A stretch of 64,000 bases of DNA from Anisodus tanguticus (taxonomy: Eukaryota > Streptophyta > Magnoliopsida > Solanales > Solanaceae), in contig CM067549.1 in the NCBI GenBank assembly GCA_034509755.1, forward strand, positions 37,468,001 to 37,532,000. The letters are read 5' to 3'. Position 1 is the stretch's first letter; each line of letters starts with the position of its first letter. Made by a program: the position numbers and the translations under genes. The notes under the pieces are model-generated. The model worked only from the letters and a program-made list of their open reading frames with translations, did no database searches and was not told the DNA's origin. Shown here piece after piece: positions 23,088 to 36,000 of the stretch.

Positions 23088-24024
23088 ATGTATCGGAGTC
23101 GGTCGGCGCGATCTCCGTCACCCAACACTCAACTCGCTGAGTCCGATAAGATTGAAGGTGCCGGTAGCTTTGTCGCCCTTGAATGGACCAAAATCGATGT
23201 AATTTCACTTCTCTAGGGTTCCTTTATTTCAATGTGTAGCTTTGCGTTAATGTGCGTCGATATATTTTTAATTGAATGCGAAACTTGATGTTTTCACGTT
23301 AATGGACCAAAATCAATGTAATTTTACTTCTCTAAGGTTCCGATATTACAATTCTATTTGTAGTTTGTGTTAATGTGTGTTGATTACTACTTAATATTTG
23401 CGGAACTTGATGTTTTCATGTTAATGGACCAAAATCGATGTAATTTTACTTCTCTAAGGTTCCGATATTACAATTCTATTTGTAGTTTGTGTTACTGTGC
23501 TATGATTACTGCTTAATATTTGCGGAACTTGATGTTTTCATGTTAATGGACCAAAATCGATGTAATTTTACTTCTCTAAGGTTCCGTTTTTTCAATTCAG
23601 TTTGTAGTTTGTGTTAATGTGCGTTGATTCCTGCTTAATGTTTTTAATTGAATGCGGAATTTGATGTTTTCTTGTTAATGGACCAAAATCATTGTAGTTT
23701 TACTTCTATAGGGTTCCGTTATTTTAAATCAATTTGTAGCTTGTGTTAATGTGCGTTGATTCCTGCTTAATACTGTTTATTGAATGCGGAACTTGATGTT
23801 TTCATGCTAATGGACCAAAATCGATGTAATTCCATTATTTCAATTCAATTTGTAGTTTGTGTTAATGTGCGTAGATTACTGCTTAATATGTTTTATTGAA
23901 TGCGGAATTTGATGTTTTCATGTGTTTTTTGGTTATTAATACGTGCAGCCTGTTTCGAGGTCGGTTCCTCTTGGAGTTAAGCAGTTTTTGTTGGAAGCCG
24001 AGCATGTTGTAGTAGAGGTAATGC

Positions 24025-24068
<44 letters not shown>

Positions 24069-27000
24069 GTGTATGTATGTGTAGTGCATTTTCGAGAATT
24101 GTGTCAGAGGCAAATCCTAGAACATCGGTGTACCACTAATAAAGTGAAGGAAAAAATTATTAGGTGGGATCGATCCCTAGTTCTCTAGGTAATAACTCTT
24201 AACATTCAACCAAGTAGACCATTTAGCCTTCTTGTTGCATGGGTGCTAACAGATTATATTGTACCAATTTTAGAAAATATATACATAAAATACCTAGTTT
24301 TACAGAGGGATCATGGGTCCACATGCCCCATAATTTGGCCTATAAATTCGCCCCTGAATCGGGTCCCAGACAATGAACTTCTAAAAACATAATCATAGGG
24401 CTGAATTAGGAATCTAGTGATTATTGGTGTGTTATTAGAAATACCTGTGTTTTGAAAGAAATCTGCGACAAAATAATTAGAGGATAGTATGTATTCTATT
24501 GCAGTCAAAGATGATATGGCAAGGCAGTTTTATTAAAGGCCATCGCTAACAACGCAAAGCAATGCGCGCTTCATGGGTGAAGTCGTGCACTTCAAGGAAG
24601 TGCGGCTTGAAAGAATGATGCCCAGAGTGATCAAAAAGGGAAATGGGCGGTTCGTTGAATCTCAACTTTTCAGGAATTGGATTAATATTGGGAAAATACA
24701 TAAATGCACCCTAAACTTGTCCGCGTAACTCGGTTTCACACTGAAACTTTAGGGGCGTTCTTTTACCCCCTTGTTTTTGTCCGAAGTGAATTTAATACCC
24801 GCTTAAAAATATAGAACCAATCTTGTAATGGGTTGTGTTATACACGCTCCGCCACGTCAGCGCCACATTAGTTTAAATGTAATTTGATTATTAGGTACTA
24901 AATTCAGGTGCATTTTTTAATTTTTCAAATAGGAGCTTTGGTTGATCTGCGTTTCCCCCTCCTTGGAAATCTGGTTCCTGGCACCAGGGCAGATCTAGGG
25001 CCAGAGAGGGCAAAAAATTACACCGTATATATAAAGTATTTTTTATTTTTTATGTACATATATAGATTTTGAATACCTTAAACACAAGAGAAGAGGTTGG
25101 TTCAGAGGTTTAGGGGTCAAATCCTAGATCCGCCACTGCGTGGCACATGATTAAGAAGCATGCATTTCACTTCTCGCTTTTTTGCTTGAAGCCAATGGAC
25201 ATTACCTTGTCGCCTTTTCACACTTTTAGCTTTAAAAACACTGGGTAAAGGGTTTCTACATATACGAGCATTTGCTGATCGCGATTTAAATAATTCTGAG
25301 ATGCAAGAAAACACTTTTATCTTGGGAGGAGGTGATGCGGGCTAACTTAAAGAAACTCTTTTTTGCCCCTTGTGGGTGGATATCGGGAAGTGGCCTGAGA
25401 AACAACAGGTTAATAACAAACGCATGCGAAACATGACATACTCTTTTGCCTTAAAAGGTCATAGAATTGGTCTAACTCTGTTGCATTTAAAGCTTTCTCA
25501 TTTCTTTAACCGCTTGCAGAAAATAAAGTCTCATATGTAATGATACTCCGTTGTTTTATTTGGGGGGAGGGGGGTTCCATATATCTCTATTTTAATTATT
25601 ATTGAAAATAAAATAAAACATCTGGCCCTTAGCTGCGAACATAGGGATTTTGTCAATTACAGAAAGGTGCCAGCCTATACACAACGAGAGTATGTTATAC
25701 AACCAAAGATGGAGCAATTCGTATGCTTGGCTAGGTATATGATCTTTGTTAAAGTTGACAGTTCACCTAAGTTTTGAGGTACTTAAAAGGGGTTTACTAT
25801 GATTAATGCTTTTTCTTGAGCCGGGGGTCTTTCGGAAACAACCTCTCTACTTACCAAGGTAGAGGTAAGGTCTGCGTACACTCTACCCTCCCAGACCCTC
25901 ACAAACTGGATATGTTGTTGTTATGATTAACCAACCACCTTATGAATTGTGAATGTGTCCCTGTGATTTTTTGATAGGATAAAGTAGCGATTGAAAATAG
26001 TGGCTTAGTTTTAATTTTTCTGTAGAAGATGGGCATCTCATTCTAAGGGAACTTAGTACTTAGGTAAGGGGTTCTGATTTAGAAGCCTTTATTCCCGTTG
26101 TGTGTAGGAACTGGTCTCCTAGCTTTAACTATAAAGGTGCTTTAACTCTAAGTAGGACCCCAAGGGCCTACATTGGAGTAGGTTAGACTTCTCGTACTAA
26201 CTATTTCCCTTATTAGTTGGCAACTTAATTATTGACTTGTCTCTAAAGCTTTTGGACAAAAATGTGATTGAACTAATCTTTCTTCCTTTTTGTTTTGCTG
26301 AAATCTTTCCACTATTTCAAGCCTTTCAGATTCTCTTCAGCTTAAGAAATTATTATATATTAATCGATGTTTTTTGAGGTACATTTATCCAATTATCTAA
26401 AGAAAGTCTACCTTTAGTAAATTATGTTTTAGGTTAACTAGTGAATTGAGAATTATTTCCCCCTTCTAAATCCAAGGGACTTACATATATCATATAGTGA
26501 GACATTGTGAAGAACCATGAAGGAAGTCTGTAAAGTCCTCTGGTTGTTGTTTCAAACAAGATGCTGACAGTTTATTTCTGCATTCTCTATCTTTAGAAGC
26601 ATTTATTGTCTAATGCATAAGATACAAATATGATTCCCCACACATACACTGCTGTTTAATTTTTTTCCTGATTTATTGGGAAGACATGATGCTGCCTTGT
26701 GAGGGTGTTAAATTCTTTTACTATATTAGTTTATATGTTGATTTCATTTATAAGTACTGTATATCTTGATTGTTTCTTTCTTATTATTGCTTGCTTATTT
26801 ATGTCTTCAGAGCTTCTTAATAGGGCTTCATTTAGATCATGAAGATGTACTGTATTGGAATAAAACTCAGTTGGAACAAACTATTAATAAGTTTTTGGTG
26901 AAATGCCTCTGTATAGAAGCCACAACTTTATTCGATGGAGGCTTTCAGTAGTTTCTGTTCTCTTCAGTTGCCACGACATTTAGTCAGCACGAGTCTCAAG

Positions 27001-30000
27001 GTTAACTGATTTTTTTCCAGGGTTATGGGGTAGTTCTTGTCAACACTGATCTTGCTGGAACCTTATACGTGACTAATTTTCGCCTCCTTTTCTTGGTAAG
27101 TGATGCATGCAGTTTTCTTCTTTTATATCCGATGGTGTATATGGCCAAAATCCTACATTTGTATGCATTCTGCTTATGGAAGTTCCCTTTTGTAAACCTA
27201 TGCCAGTGAAACAGTGCAAATTCATTTTATATAATATTAATGATTTATAAGGCACTGATATTTGAAGGTCTAATGTCAATCATGAGAGCCACACTGATGA
27301 GGTATTTAGATTGTTAAAATTTGCAAATGCTAATGTCTTTATCTACTTGATTAGAAAAATGTCATTATCCATCTTTTTTTTTTGATGCATGCTCCTTGAC
27401 TTAAAAATTGTCTTTATCTTCTTTTTCTCTATAGTGGGACAGCTTAGCGCGATTGTAGTAACTAAGTTTCCGTTATCTGTCTATCTTATCTTTTCATGTT
27501 GAGGATTGCTTGTTTGTAGTACTTACATGATTGCTCATGGATATTATCTCCAGTAAAAAAAGGAAATTAACAAAAGAGGTTAAAGAAGTTTCTCGATTTC
27601 CGAAGCTTTTTTCCCAGGTCAAGCACAACTAGCTTTCAGTTTATCTGAACCCTTTTATACACACAAGGATATGACCTAAAATCTGCATATAATAGTCCCG
27701 AATTAGCACATATGTCATTCTCAGTCAGAAAAAACAATTCTAGCGCCTACAAACCAAAACGTAACAAAGATAATGAAGAAGCTTCTAGAAAAAGGGAAAA
27801 AAAGGAGTTGAGACAGAGAGAGAAGAAGACAAAGAAGGATAGTCGAATCAGAAGCTAACCCATTGCAGCAATGTGAAGATGATGAAGACTTGAAAACACA
27901 ACAAAGAAGAGGAAGTAGAAAGCAGAAGATGAATAAGAAGCGTACCTAGTCAGTCAGAAGCATAACTATGTTACAGCTCTTTGTAGACATCCCAAAGAAG
28001 TGGGATAATAAAAGAAGACGAGTTAAATAAAAAGTAATTCTGCCTCGAGGATTGTTGCAGCAAGCAGAGTTAAAGAGAAATGTGGATTCAATCATGGCTT
28101 GTGCTGTATTATTTCATTTGTGTTTTAGTATTTTAAGGACATTTGTACAACCAAGAGAACCATAAGAATTCACAGTGCCTTGGCCCCGAGGGTTTAGTTC
28201 AAGTGGAAAAGGTTGAGGGATTTGTGACTTAGGTCACAGGTTCGAGCCCTGCGCCATGCAAACAAAGCCTGGTATTTAAGTGGAGAAAGGTAAAGGGGCC
28301 GGTATATCATCCCCGATTTTCGAAGGCTACGGTAGGTGTCCTAATGGGTTGGCCTTAGAAAGGATTCTCGGTCATCCAAAAAAGAAAAAACTCTGAGTTA
28401 GTAGTAAATAGGGCCACATCCAATGGTTATAAACAAAGTATACAGGAGCAAGCTTTAGGCACGGGCGTACTCGGCTGTGGCAAAGTGAGCTTTGGGGGCT
28501 CGCATCAATTCACCTGGCTCCTTTAAGAAAGTAGCAAGTTCATGAAAAGTGGCTTGGATCTCTTCCTAACTTAAGGATAGATAAGCAGTTCCTTAACAGT
28601 ATCACTAATTTCCATGGACTTGGCAAAAAATTGAGTGAAAATTCAAATAACTGAGCTCATAAGATCGCCTGCCTTTTTTTTTAGCTTGGCCTGCTTGTTT
28701 GTATCAGAAAATATTTGTCTCCAATTTTCCTGGAAGCCAAGGCAAGGGTCTGAAACATTGTCTTGAGATACTAAGACCGGTAATGCCGTATACTATGACC
28801 GGAAAAAAGAATTGACCTCTAGATAACTCATAAGGCTACAAACAGAGGTTTCAAGATGTATTCTAATGGAGATATTTCTGTTCTCTTGCTAAAGGGACTG
28901 TGGGGTTGGCCTGTTGGGGTGTGCGGGGGGATTTGTTCTAATTTATATGTTGGTTCCGTTACCTGATAAAGTTCTTTGTCACAAGCATTAATTCTGAAAA
29001 TTCTGCAGTAAGTGATAACTCTCCCTCCCCCCCCCCCCCCCCCAAAAAAATGACAGGTTCTTCCAGCTAGAAATAAAAACAAGCATTCCTTGGCCTCTTG
29101 TCAGTTGCATTTTGTTACACACCGATGTTAGCGTGTACTTGACTGAATGTAGTGTAATGTCTTCATGGTGCTCTGATTATTGTAAAAAAAGTTGCGATTT
29201 TGTTGAATGTTTAGATAGTATTTCGACATTCTGTGGTTTTTGTGGTAGTTTCATTTCCTGCTGAGACTATTGAAATATCTCGGTCTTACTCTTAAAATTT
29301 TCTGTCTAAACTGCCTTGAGTACTTTAGGCACGCATGCTTGGTTACATACATGAATTACATGAGATATTTATGCAGTTTCACAATTTTCTTTTCATCTTC
29401 TTCTGCTTTCTGCTATTTTTTACTGAATTGAATGTTGTTTCTCTTTGTATTATCTAGAGTGAAGGGTCGAGAGATATCATTGCAATGGGCACAATACCGT
29501 TGGCGACCATTGAGAAGTTCCAGAAAATTGTGGGTTTGCTTTTGTTTCTAACAGTTTAATTGTATCTCTCTTTTTTATTTGTGATAAAGATGGTGTCCGG
29601 TCAACTTTTGAGCACTTAGATTAATCTACCATGTATTTCTTTCACTAAGGTTTAGCTATATGGGAAGAAATCACCTAGCTCTTTTTTTTCCCTCTACAGA
29701 GATTTGAACTTTGGTCTTTCATGGTCCATTCTAGAATCAATTATGTAACCCTTTCCTGTATTGGTCAAGTCTGACTACAATTCTTTCTTTTCCTGCTAAC
29801 CAGGCTTTGAAGCTCCCATCAGGTTCGCGTCAACCTGAAAAGAGTGGATTACAACGATTGCTTCAGATCATCGGTATGTCATTAGATGAAAGCACTGTCT
29901 TCACCCTTGGAGAATTTGTTATAAGATTTTCTGAAAATGGTAAATTAACTTCATGTTTTTTTCCAGGCAAAGATATGAGAATTATTGTCTTTGGTTTTCG

Positions 30001-33000
30001 TCCTAAAACCAAGCAGGTCAACTCATGAGAACCCTTGTGCTGATTTTATCTCCTTTTTCTTCTGTATATGCTTTTGGCTTCATTAAGATGATCTGTTCAT
30101 CCATTAACATATTTGCTTTGTTATCTTCTCTTTGTGGTGGTGGGCCTGAACTTGCTGACAGTGCAATGCCTTTCAAATTTCTCTTGTGGATGATTGAGTT
30201 CTTCAATAGTATCGTGACTGGTTGGTTTGAGCTTTTGTCCCTTTGAATAAATTTTGTGGGATATTGAAAATATAATGAGTTAGAGATTGCAACAGTTAGA
30301 AATATCTAGACTCGTACATCTCTAGGTTAATTGGTGGTGTGCTGTTAAAACATGTATTGTAATTAGAATAACAATAAATAGAAACTTCACTATTTACCGC
30401 TAATTTTCCTCATTTAGGAAAAAATATTTCGTGATGGTCTAAACTCCTACACAATTAATCTTCTTTTCTGTTATTTGTAACCAATTCAATTCGAGTTCTT
30501 TCCTCTACTTTATTGTCCTTTCAACAGTACCTGAGATCTCTAAAATGTATGAGGTACTAATTTAGTGTCCTGTCAGTTACCTAGTTGTAAAAATAAATAA
30601 TTTCTCACTACATTTTGTTGTTCCTTGTTTATGCGTTATCCTTTTACAATATTTTTTATATTGTCACATTGTCATCACATCCGTTCATTTTTCCTTGATT
30701 CTTTCCTCAGTGATCTCCATTCCAGAAAAAAATAATAAACTCAGTGGTCTTATGTCTTTGCTGTTCTCCATTCCACCCGATTTTGACATCAGGTATTTTG
30801 AGTCAATATACACAATGGTGAAACCTTGTCGGAGATCCTCCACTTATGCGGCTTCAAGTCTTTGTACGTGAACCTACCGACGTGCCGAGTTTCTATCAGC
30901 CATGTCAGCACATCATCCCTGTCCCCTGTTGTGTCCTCTCTGTTACATAAACAATACTGTTTCACTTTATTACTTTTAACCATTACATCAACATCCACAT
31001 CACCTGACATGTCAAGTTAACAGTTCATTTTAACTAACTTATCTTTTTAGAAGTCCATGTAAGCTGACCTGACCAATCAAGTCAGCAATAGCCAGTAATC
31101 ATTGCCACAACATCTTCCTGCCGCATCACTGGTCTTATATCAGGTGACTGGTCAAGTCAGCATCCACATTAGCTGACATGTCAAGTTTATAGTTTACATT
31201 GATAAAACAAGTATTCCATGTCAGCCAATATGTCGAGTTAGTCAACTTGTCTGGTTACTAATCCGCATTAGCTGATCATCTAGTCATTAAGTCACACTAG
31301 CGTACAATATATAGTCAATCAAACACCTCAATCCCAAACTAAAATGGATGTGCTTTCCAGAAGTCAAAAGTTATTTTTTGAGTTTGTGATGCGTTTTGTT
31401 CCAACTTTTGAAGTCTATTTGTCAAATTCTCTCTGAAGTCAAGAATAAGGACATGTTTGGTTAGCTTGGAGTGTAGATATATATGCTCTAGCTCGAGGGT
31501 GTTTATCAGAGTAGTATAGGATGCTAGGGGTGGAGAACAAATGTGATTAGGAACATTATGAAGAGGTGAGAAGCTTTCTATGGCAACATTTCCTTCAAGG
31601 TGGGGAGGGGGGTAGAGTTGGTTTTCGGGGGCGAAAATTGTGTGGAGACGTGGGCTAAAATAGAGGCGAATCCAGGATTTCAAGAGGATGGGTGCACCAT
31701 TGCTTTTAAAGCCTGCGTTAGAATTTTTTTTTTAAAAAAGGATGCAAAAATGCAGCAAGTTAGGTTCGATCCGTTGACCTTAAGGAATTAAACCCAACAC
31801 TTAACCAGTGCACTACTCAGTCTCGTTTGACCATGGGTTCCTTCGGTTGATATTAAATATATTTTAAGAATTATACACATAATATACCGAGTTTAGTCAG
31901 GTGACCATGGGTTCACATGACTCATTTTTTCTATATAAATCCGCCATCCTGGGCTTGTATAGGGTCTCTTGCTAAAGGGAATTGTCCATTCAGCATGTTA
32001 GGGGATACAAGGGGGAGATATTTTTTGGGATTTGAGGTTGAGAAGGGGTTCCAGGATTGCAAGGTGATAGAGCTTCAGTGATTGCTAGCTTTACTTCATA
32101 AGCATAATGAGCCAGTCGCCAGACACGATGTTGTGTTGGGAGGTGGGGAATAACAAAGTGTTCTCTGTTAAGTTCTTCTACGAAAAGCTTCTGGTTAGGG
32201 AGGAGGATAGCTTTCCATATAGATCGGTTTGGATACCTAAGGTGTCGAGGAATGTGTGTTTCTTCACTTGGTTAGCTGTTAAAGGAGTGATATTGACGAC
32301 GGAGAATACGAAAGATTGTTTGCATAAGTTGGTGCTTTCTCTGTAAGGAGGCAGGTGAGGATGTGGATCATATTCCTGTTACATTGCAAGCTAGCCATGA
32401 GGTTATGGTGGAATATTTTCAGATGGTTTGGCGTTTCATAGGTAATGCCAAGATCTGTGAAGGAGTTATTCAGCGGTAAGAGTGGAGCTTGGAGAAGAAG
32501 GCACAAGGCGTGGAATGTCACTCCTCTCGCATTGATGTGGGTCATTTGGAGGGAGAGAAATAGGAGAGCTTTTGAAGGGGTGATTTTCAATTTTGCTCAA
32601 TTAAGGAGTAGCCTCCGTTAGCCACTAGAGAGGTGATCTTGACCACGGAAAATCTTAGAAAGCGGAAGGTTGTGTGCATCAGTTGGTGTTACATGTGCAA
32701 GGAGGCGGGCGAGGACGTGGATCATCTTCTTCTACATTGTGGGATTACCATGAGATTGTGGTGGGATATGTTTAAGTGGTTTCACACTCCTTGGGCAATG
32801 CCAAGAACTGTGAAAGATTTGATCTTCAATTGGAAGAGCAGGAGAAGAAGAAGGGCTTGGAACGTGGTTCCACTTGCTTTAATGTGGATAGTCTGGAGAG
32901 AGAGAAATAGGGGAGCTTCTAAAGGAGTAGGATCGAGTTTCTCTTAGTTGAGGAGTAGCCTCCGCTCCCTTATTTTCTTTTGGTGTAAACAGGATCCTTG

Positions 33001-36000
33001 TTGTATAGATGATTGGGCGGAGTTTGTAGAGAATCATATTTTGTAAATTCTTTACTTGTTGGTATGCCCCATGTATACGGCCAATTTGCCATGTTTATGA
33101 GTGAAAATACCTTTATTTGATAATTAAAAGGAGTAGCCTCCGTTATCTTATATTTTTTTGGTGCATTCATGTAGTACCTGTTTGTATAGAGGAATGGGTG
33201 TCTTTTGGGGAGAATCATATTTTGTAGGGTTTCCCCTTTTTTTGGTATACCTCTTCTATATGGCCAAGTTGGCCTTGTTATTATTAATGAAATCTTTTAC
33301 TTGATAAAAAAAGGATGCTCTAGGTTAATTGTATAGCATATTCCTAATGGTTGCATTATAATTAGAATTCTGACTTCATAAGAAAAAGGAATTAGAATTT
33401 TGATAAATACTGAACTATTTTATTTAGGGTGCTTTCCCAATAATGTTCTTGTTTAAGAAACTTTTCTTGTTTCGTGTAGTCTAAACTCCTATATATCGAA
33501 TCCTATTGTATGCTCATAACCAACATTCATTAAGAGTAATATTTTACAGCACTTGCTTGTTGCTGTATATCAATGAATTTAGTTTTACCCAAAAAAGCAC
33601 ACATTCGTTAAGAGTTTTCTTTCTTTTCTCTGGTTTCACATGTCTCACAGAAATTATGAGTTACTTTGTTAACTTCTTCAATGATAGCTGCACATAGATC
33701 TCCTCCAAAACGATGAAATTTATGCAGGATGAAGGGGTATTTGTGGAGGACCACATTTTTGTGCTGGCTTTAGTAGGTGTTAACACCTCTATATATGCGA
33801 TTTCAGTGCCTTGATGCATCCTAAGACTATTATGGTAGTTGGAATTGGACAGTAATCTGAATACTTCTATGTTTAGCATAGATCTGTAATAGCTTGTATT
33901 CATTAACAAAGTCGTGCAGAATCGTTACTACACAAGTTTTTCCTAACTTCTGCTAAAACAACTGTGCACATTTTGCTTAAAAGCTCTTCTTGTGGTTTCC
34001 CAGAGGCGTGCTGTCTATGATGCATTATTACGGTGTACAAGGCCTACAAGGTTATGGGATCTCTATGCATTTGCTGGTGGCCCGTCCAGGTTTAGTAACA
34101 CAAATCCTAAAGTAAGGCTGTTGAATGAGTATTGCCGACTTCTTGGAATGGGGTTTTATCAAGCTTCTATCCGTGCTATTGAAGATGGGTCATTCACATT
34201 CTCAAATGAGTGGTGGCGTATAAGCAGTGTAAACTCTAATTATACAATGTCCCCTACTTATCCATTTGCTTTACTCTTACCAAAGTCCATAAGGTGAGGT
34301 TTTGTCTTTGTTCTGCCATATTTGTTGAGTTAAATGATTATTGTTTTGGTATTTACCTGATGACGTTTCGTTCTGCTTACTTTAGTGATGACAAAGTGCT
34401 GCAGGCTTGTACATTCCGTGCACGGTGTAGGCTTCCATCCATAACATGGTGTGATAGAGGTATTTCTAAATTTAGTTCTTTGAACTCTCTTGCCTTGATC
34501 CTATTAGGCGATTGCTTATGTTTTGCATCTGTTAGGAACCGGGGCTGTTCTTGCACGATCTTCTCAACCTCTAGTTGGACTCATGATGAATATGAGAAGG
34601 TTATTCAAAATTATATGATTCTTTTTCTTTTATGAATTTTTGTATTTGGTTTGTCCTCGTGAAAAAATAAGTGGACTATTAAAGCTTTATGGTGGTCTGT
34701 GTTTCCTCGAGTTAATTTTAAAAAGAAATTTATGTGTTCTTTTCTGCAGCAATGCTGATGAGAATCTAGTTGCTGCACTCTGTACTCAAATTGCTGGAGA
34801 GAAACGGAGGTTTTCCTTTTACTTCTTCCCTTTTATTTCACTTAATTTCTTGGTGTGTGACTAGTTATAGAATTTCTTCCAATTCCTTCTTTGGTCCGGT
34901 CATAAAAATACTTGTTCTTGAATCTCTTGTTGTTGTTACTTTAACTCTTTTTAGATATTTCCTATTTGATGAATCACTCGTTTCAGATAGTTGCATGTGT
35001 TGTTCTACGGCACAGCTGACTATCTCTTAGTAATTGTGTATGTTCTTTATTTGTATTCTTAGGAAGCTATATATTGCTGATGCAAGGCCGAGGAAAAATG
35101 CTTTAGCAAATGGGGCAATGGGAGGTGGATCGGAGTCATCTGCAAACTATTTTCAGTCTGAGGTCTGTTTAAATTTTGAGCTATCTGGTTATGCTGCTGT
35201 TTCCGTCATAATACTCCCTCCGTTCCATTTTATATGGGCGCACTTCCTTTTTTGTTTGTTCCAAAAAGAATGACATATATTTGGTAACTCCTTAACTTTA
35301 AACTTCTCAATTACCTTAATGACATGCCCTTACAACAATTTAGCCTTAGAAATGCATGTTTAAGACCACAAGTTCTAACAGTACTTCAGTTGCGTGTCAA
35401 AAATCTTTGTTTGTTCTTCAACTCCATATCCAGTCAAAAACCTCTATATAAAATGAGACGGTCCAATAAATTTTTCCACATTATTTTTCTTGGGACTTAT
35501 GTTACTTGATTTACATTCCCTTTCAGATTGTTTTCTTTGGCATTGATAATATACATGCAATGAGGGAGAGTCTTGGTCGTCTTAGAGACTATTTAGATAC
35601 TCATGGGACTACTTCATCAGACGGAATGTCATCTTTTCTGGTATGCCGCTAATCTATCTGAAAATTTTTCTTTCATACAAAATGCCCACTATTTAGAACT
35701 TTAGTCTTCACCAATCAATGCACTATGGGCACCAAACGAAACAGAGATTTGAATTAAGGTGGCAGGAACTAAGAGAACTTCTGTTGAAAGTGAATCAAAA
35801 TACCTGATTGTGACTAGTTATTGTAGCACCGGGGCTATGGGTGCATCCAAGCATTTCGAATCATATTACTCCTTGGCTTTGATAAGTTCAAGTGTAACAA
35901 ATTTCAAAAGTATTTGAAACATACTTTTGAAGCCAATCTGAACTCTGACAATGATCATGATCAAATTAGTGGATTCTTCCTCTAGTTGCTCTGTCCTTTT

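Noticed and set aside
30018..30246. Frames of 62-73 codons next to exon 6 of the myotubularin gene
   Set aside because: They continue from or oppose the intron after the exon 6 donor; the correct splice leads to exon 7 at 34004.
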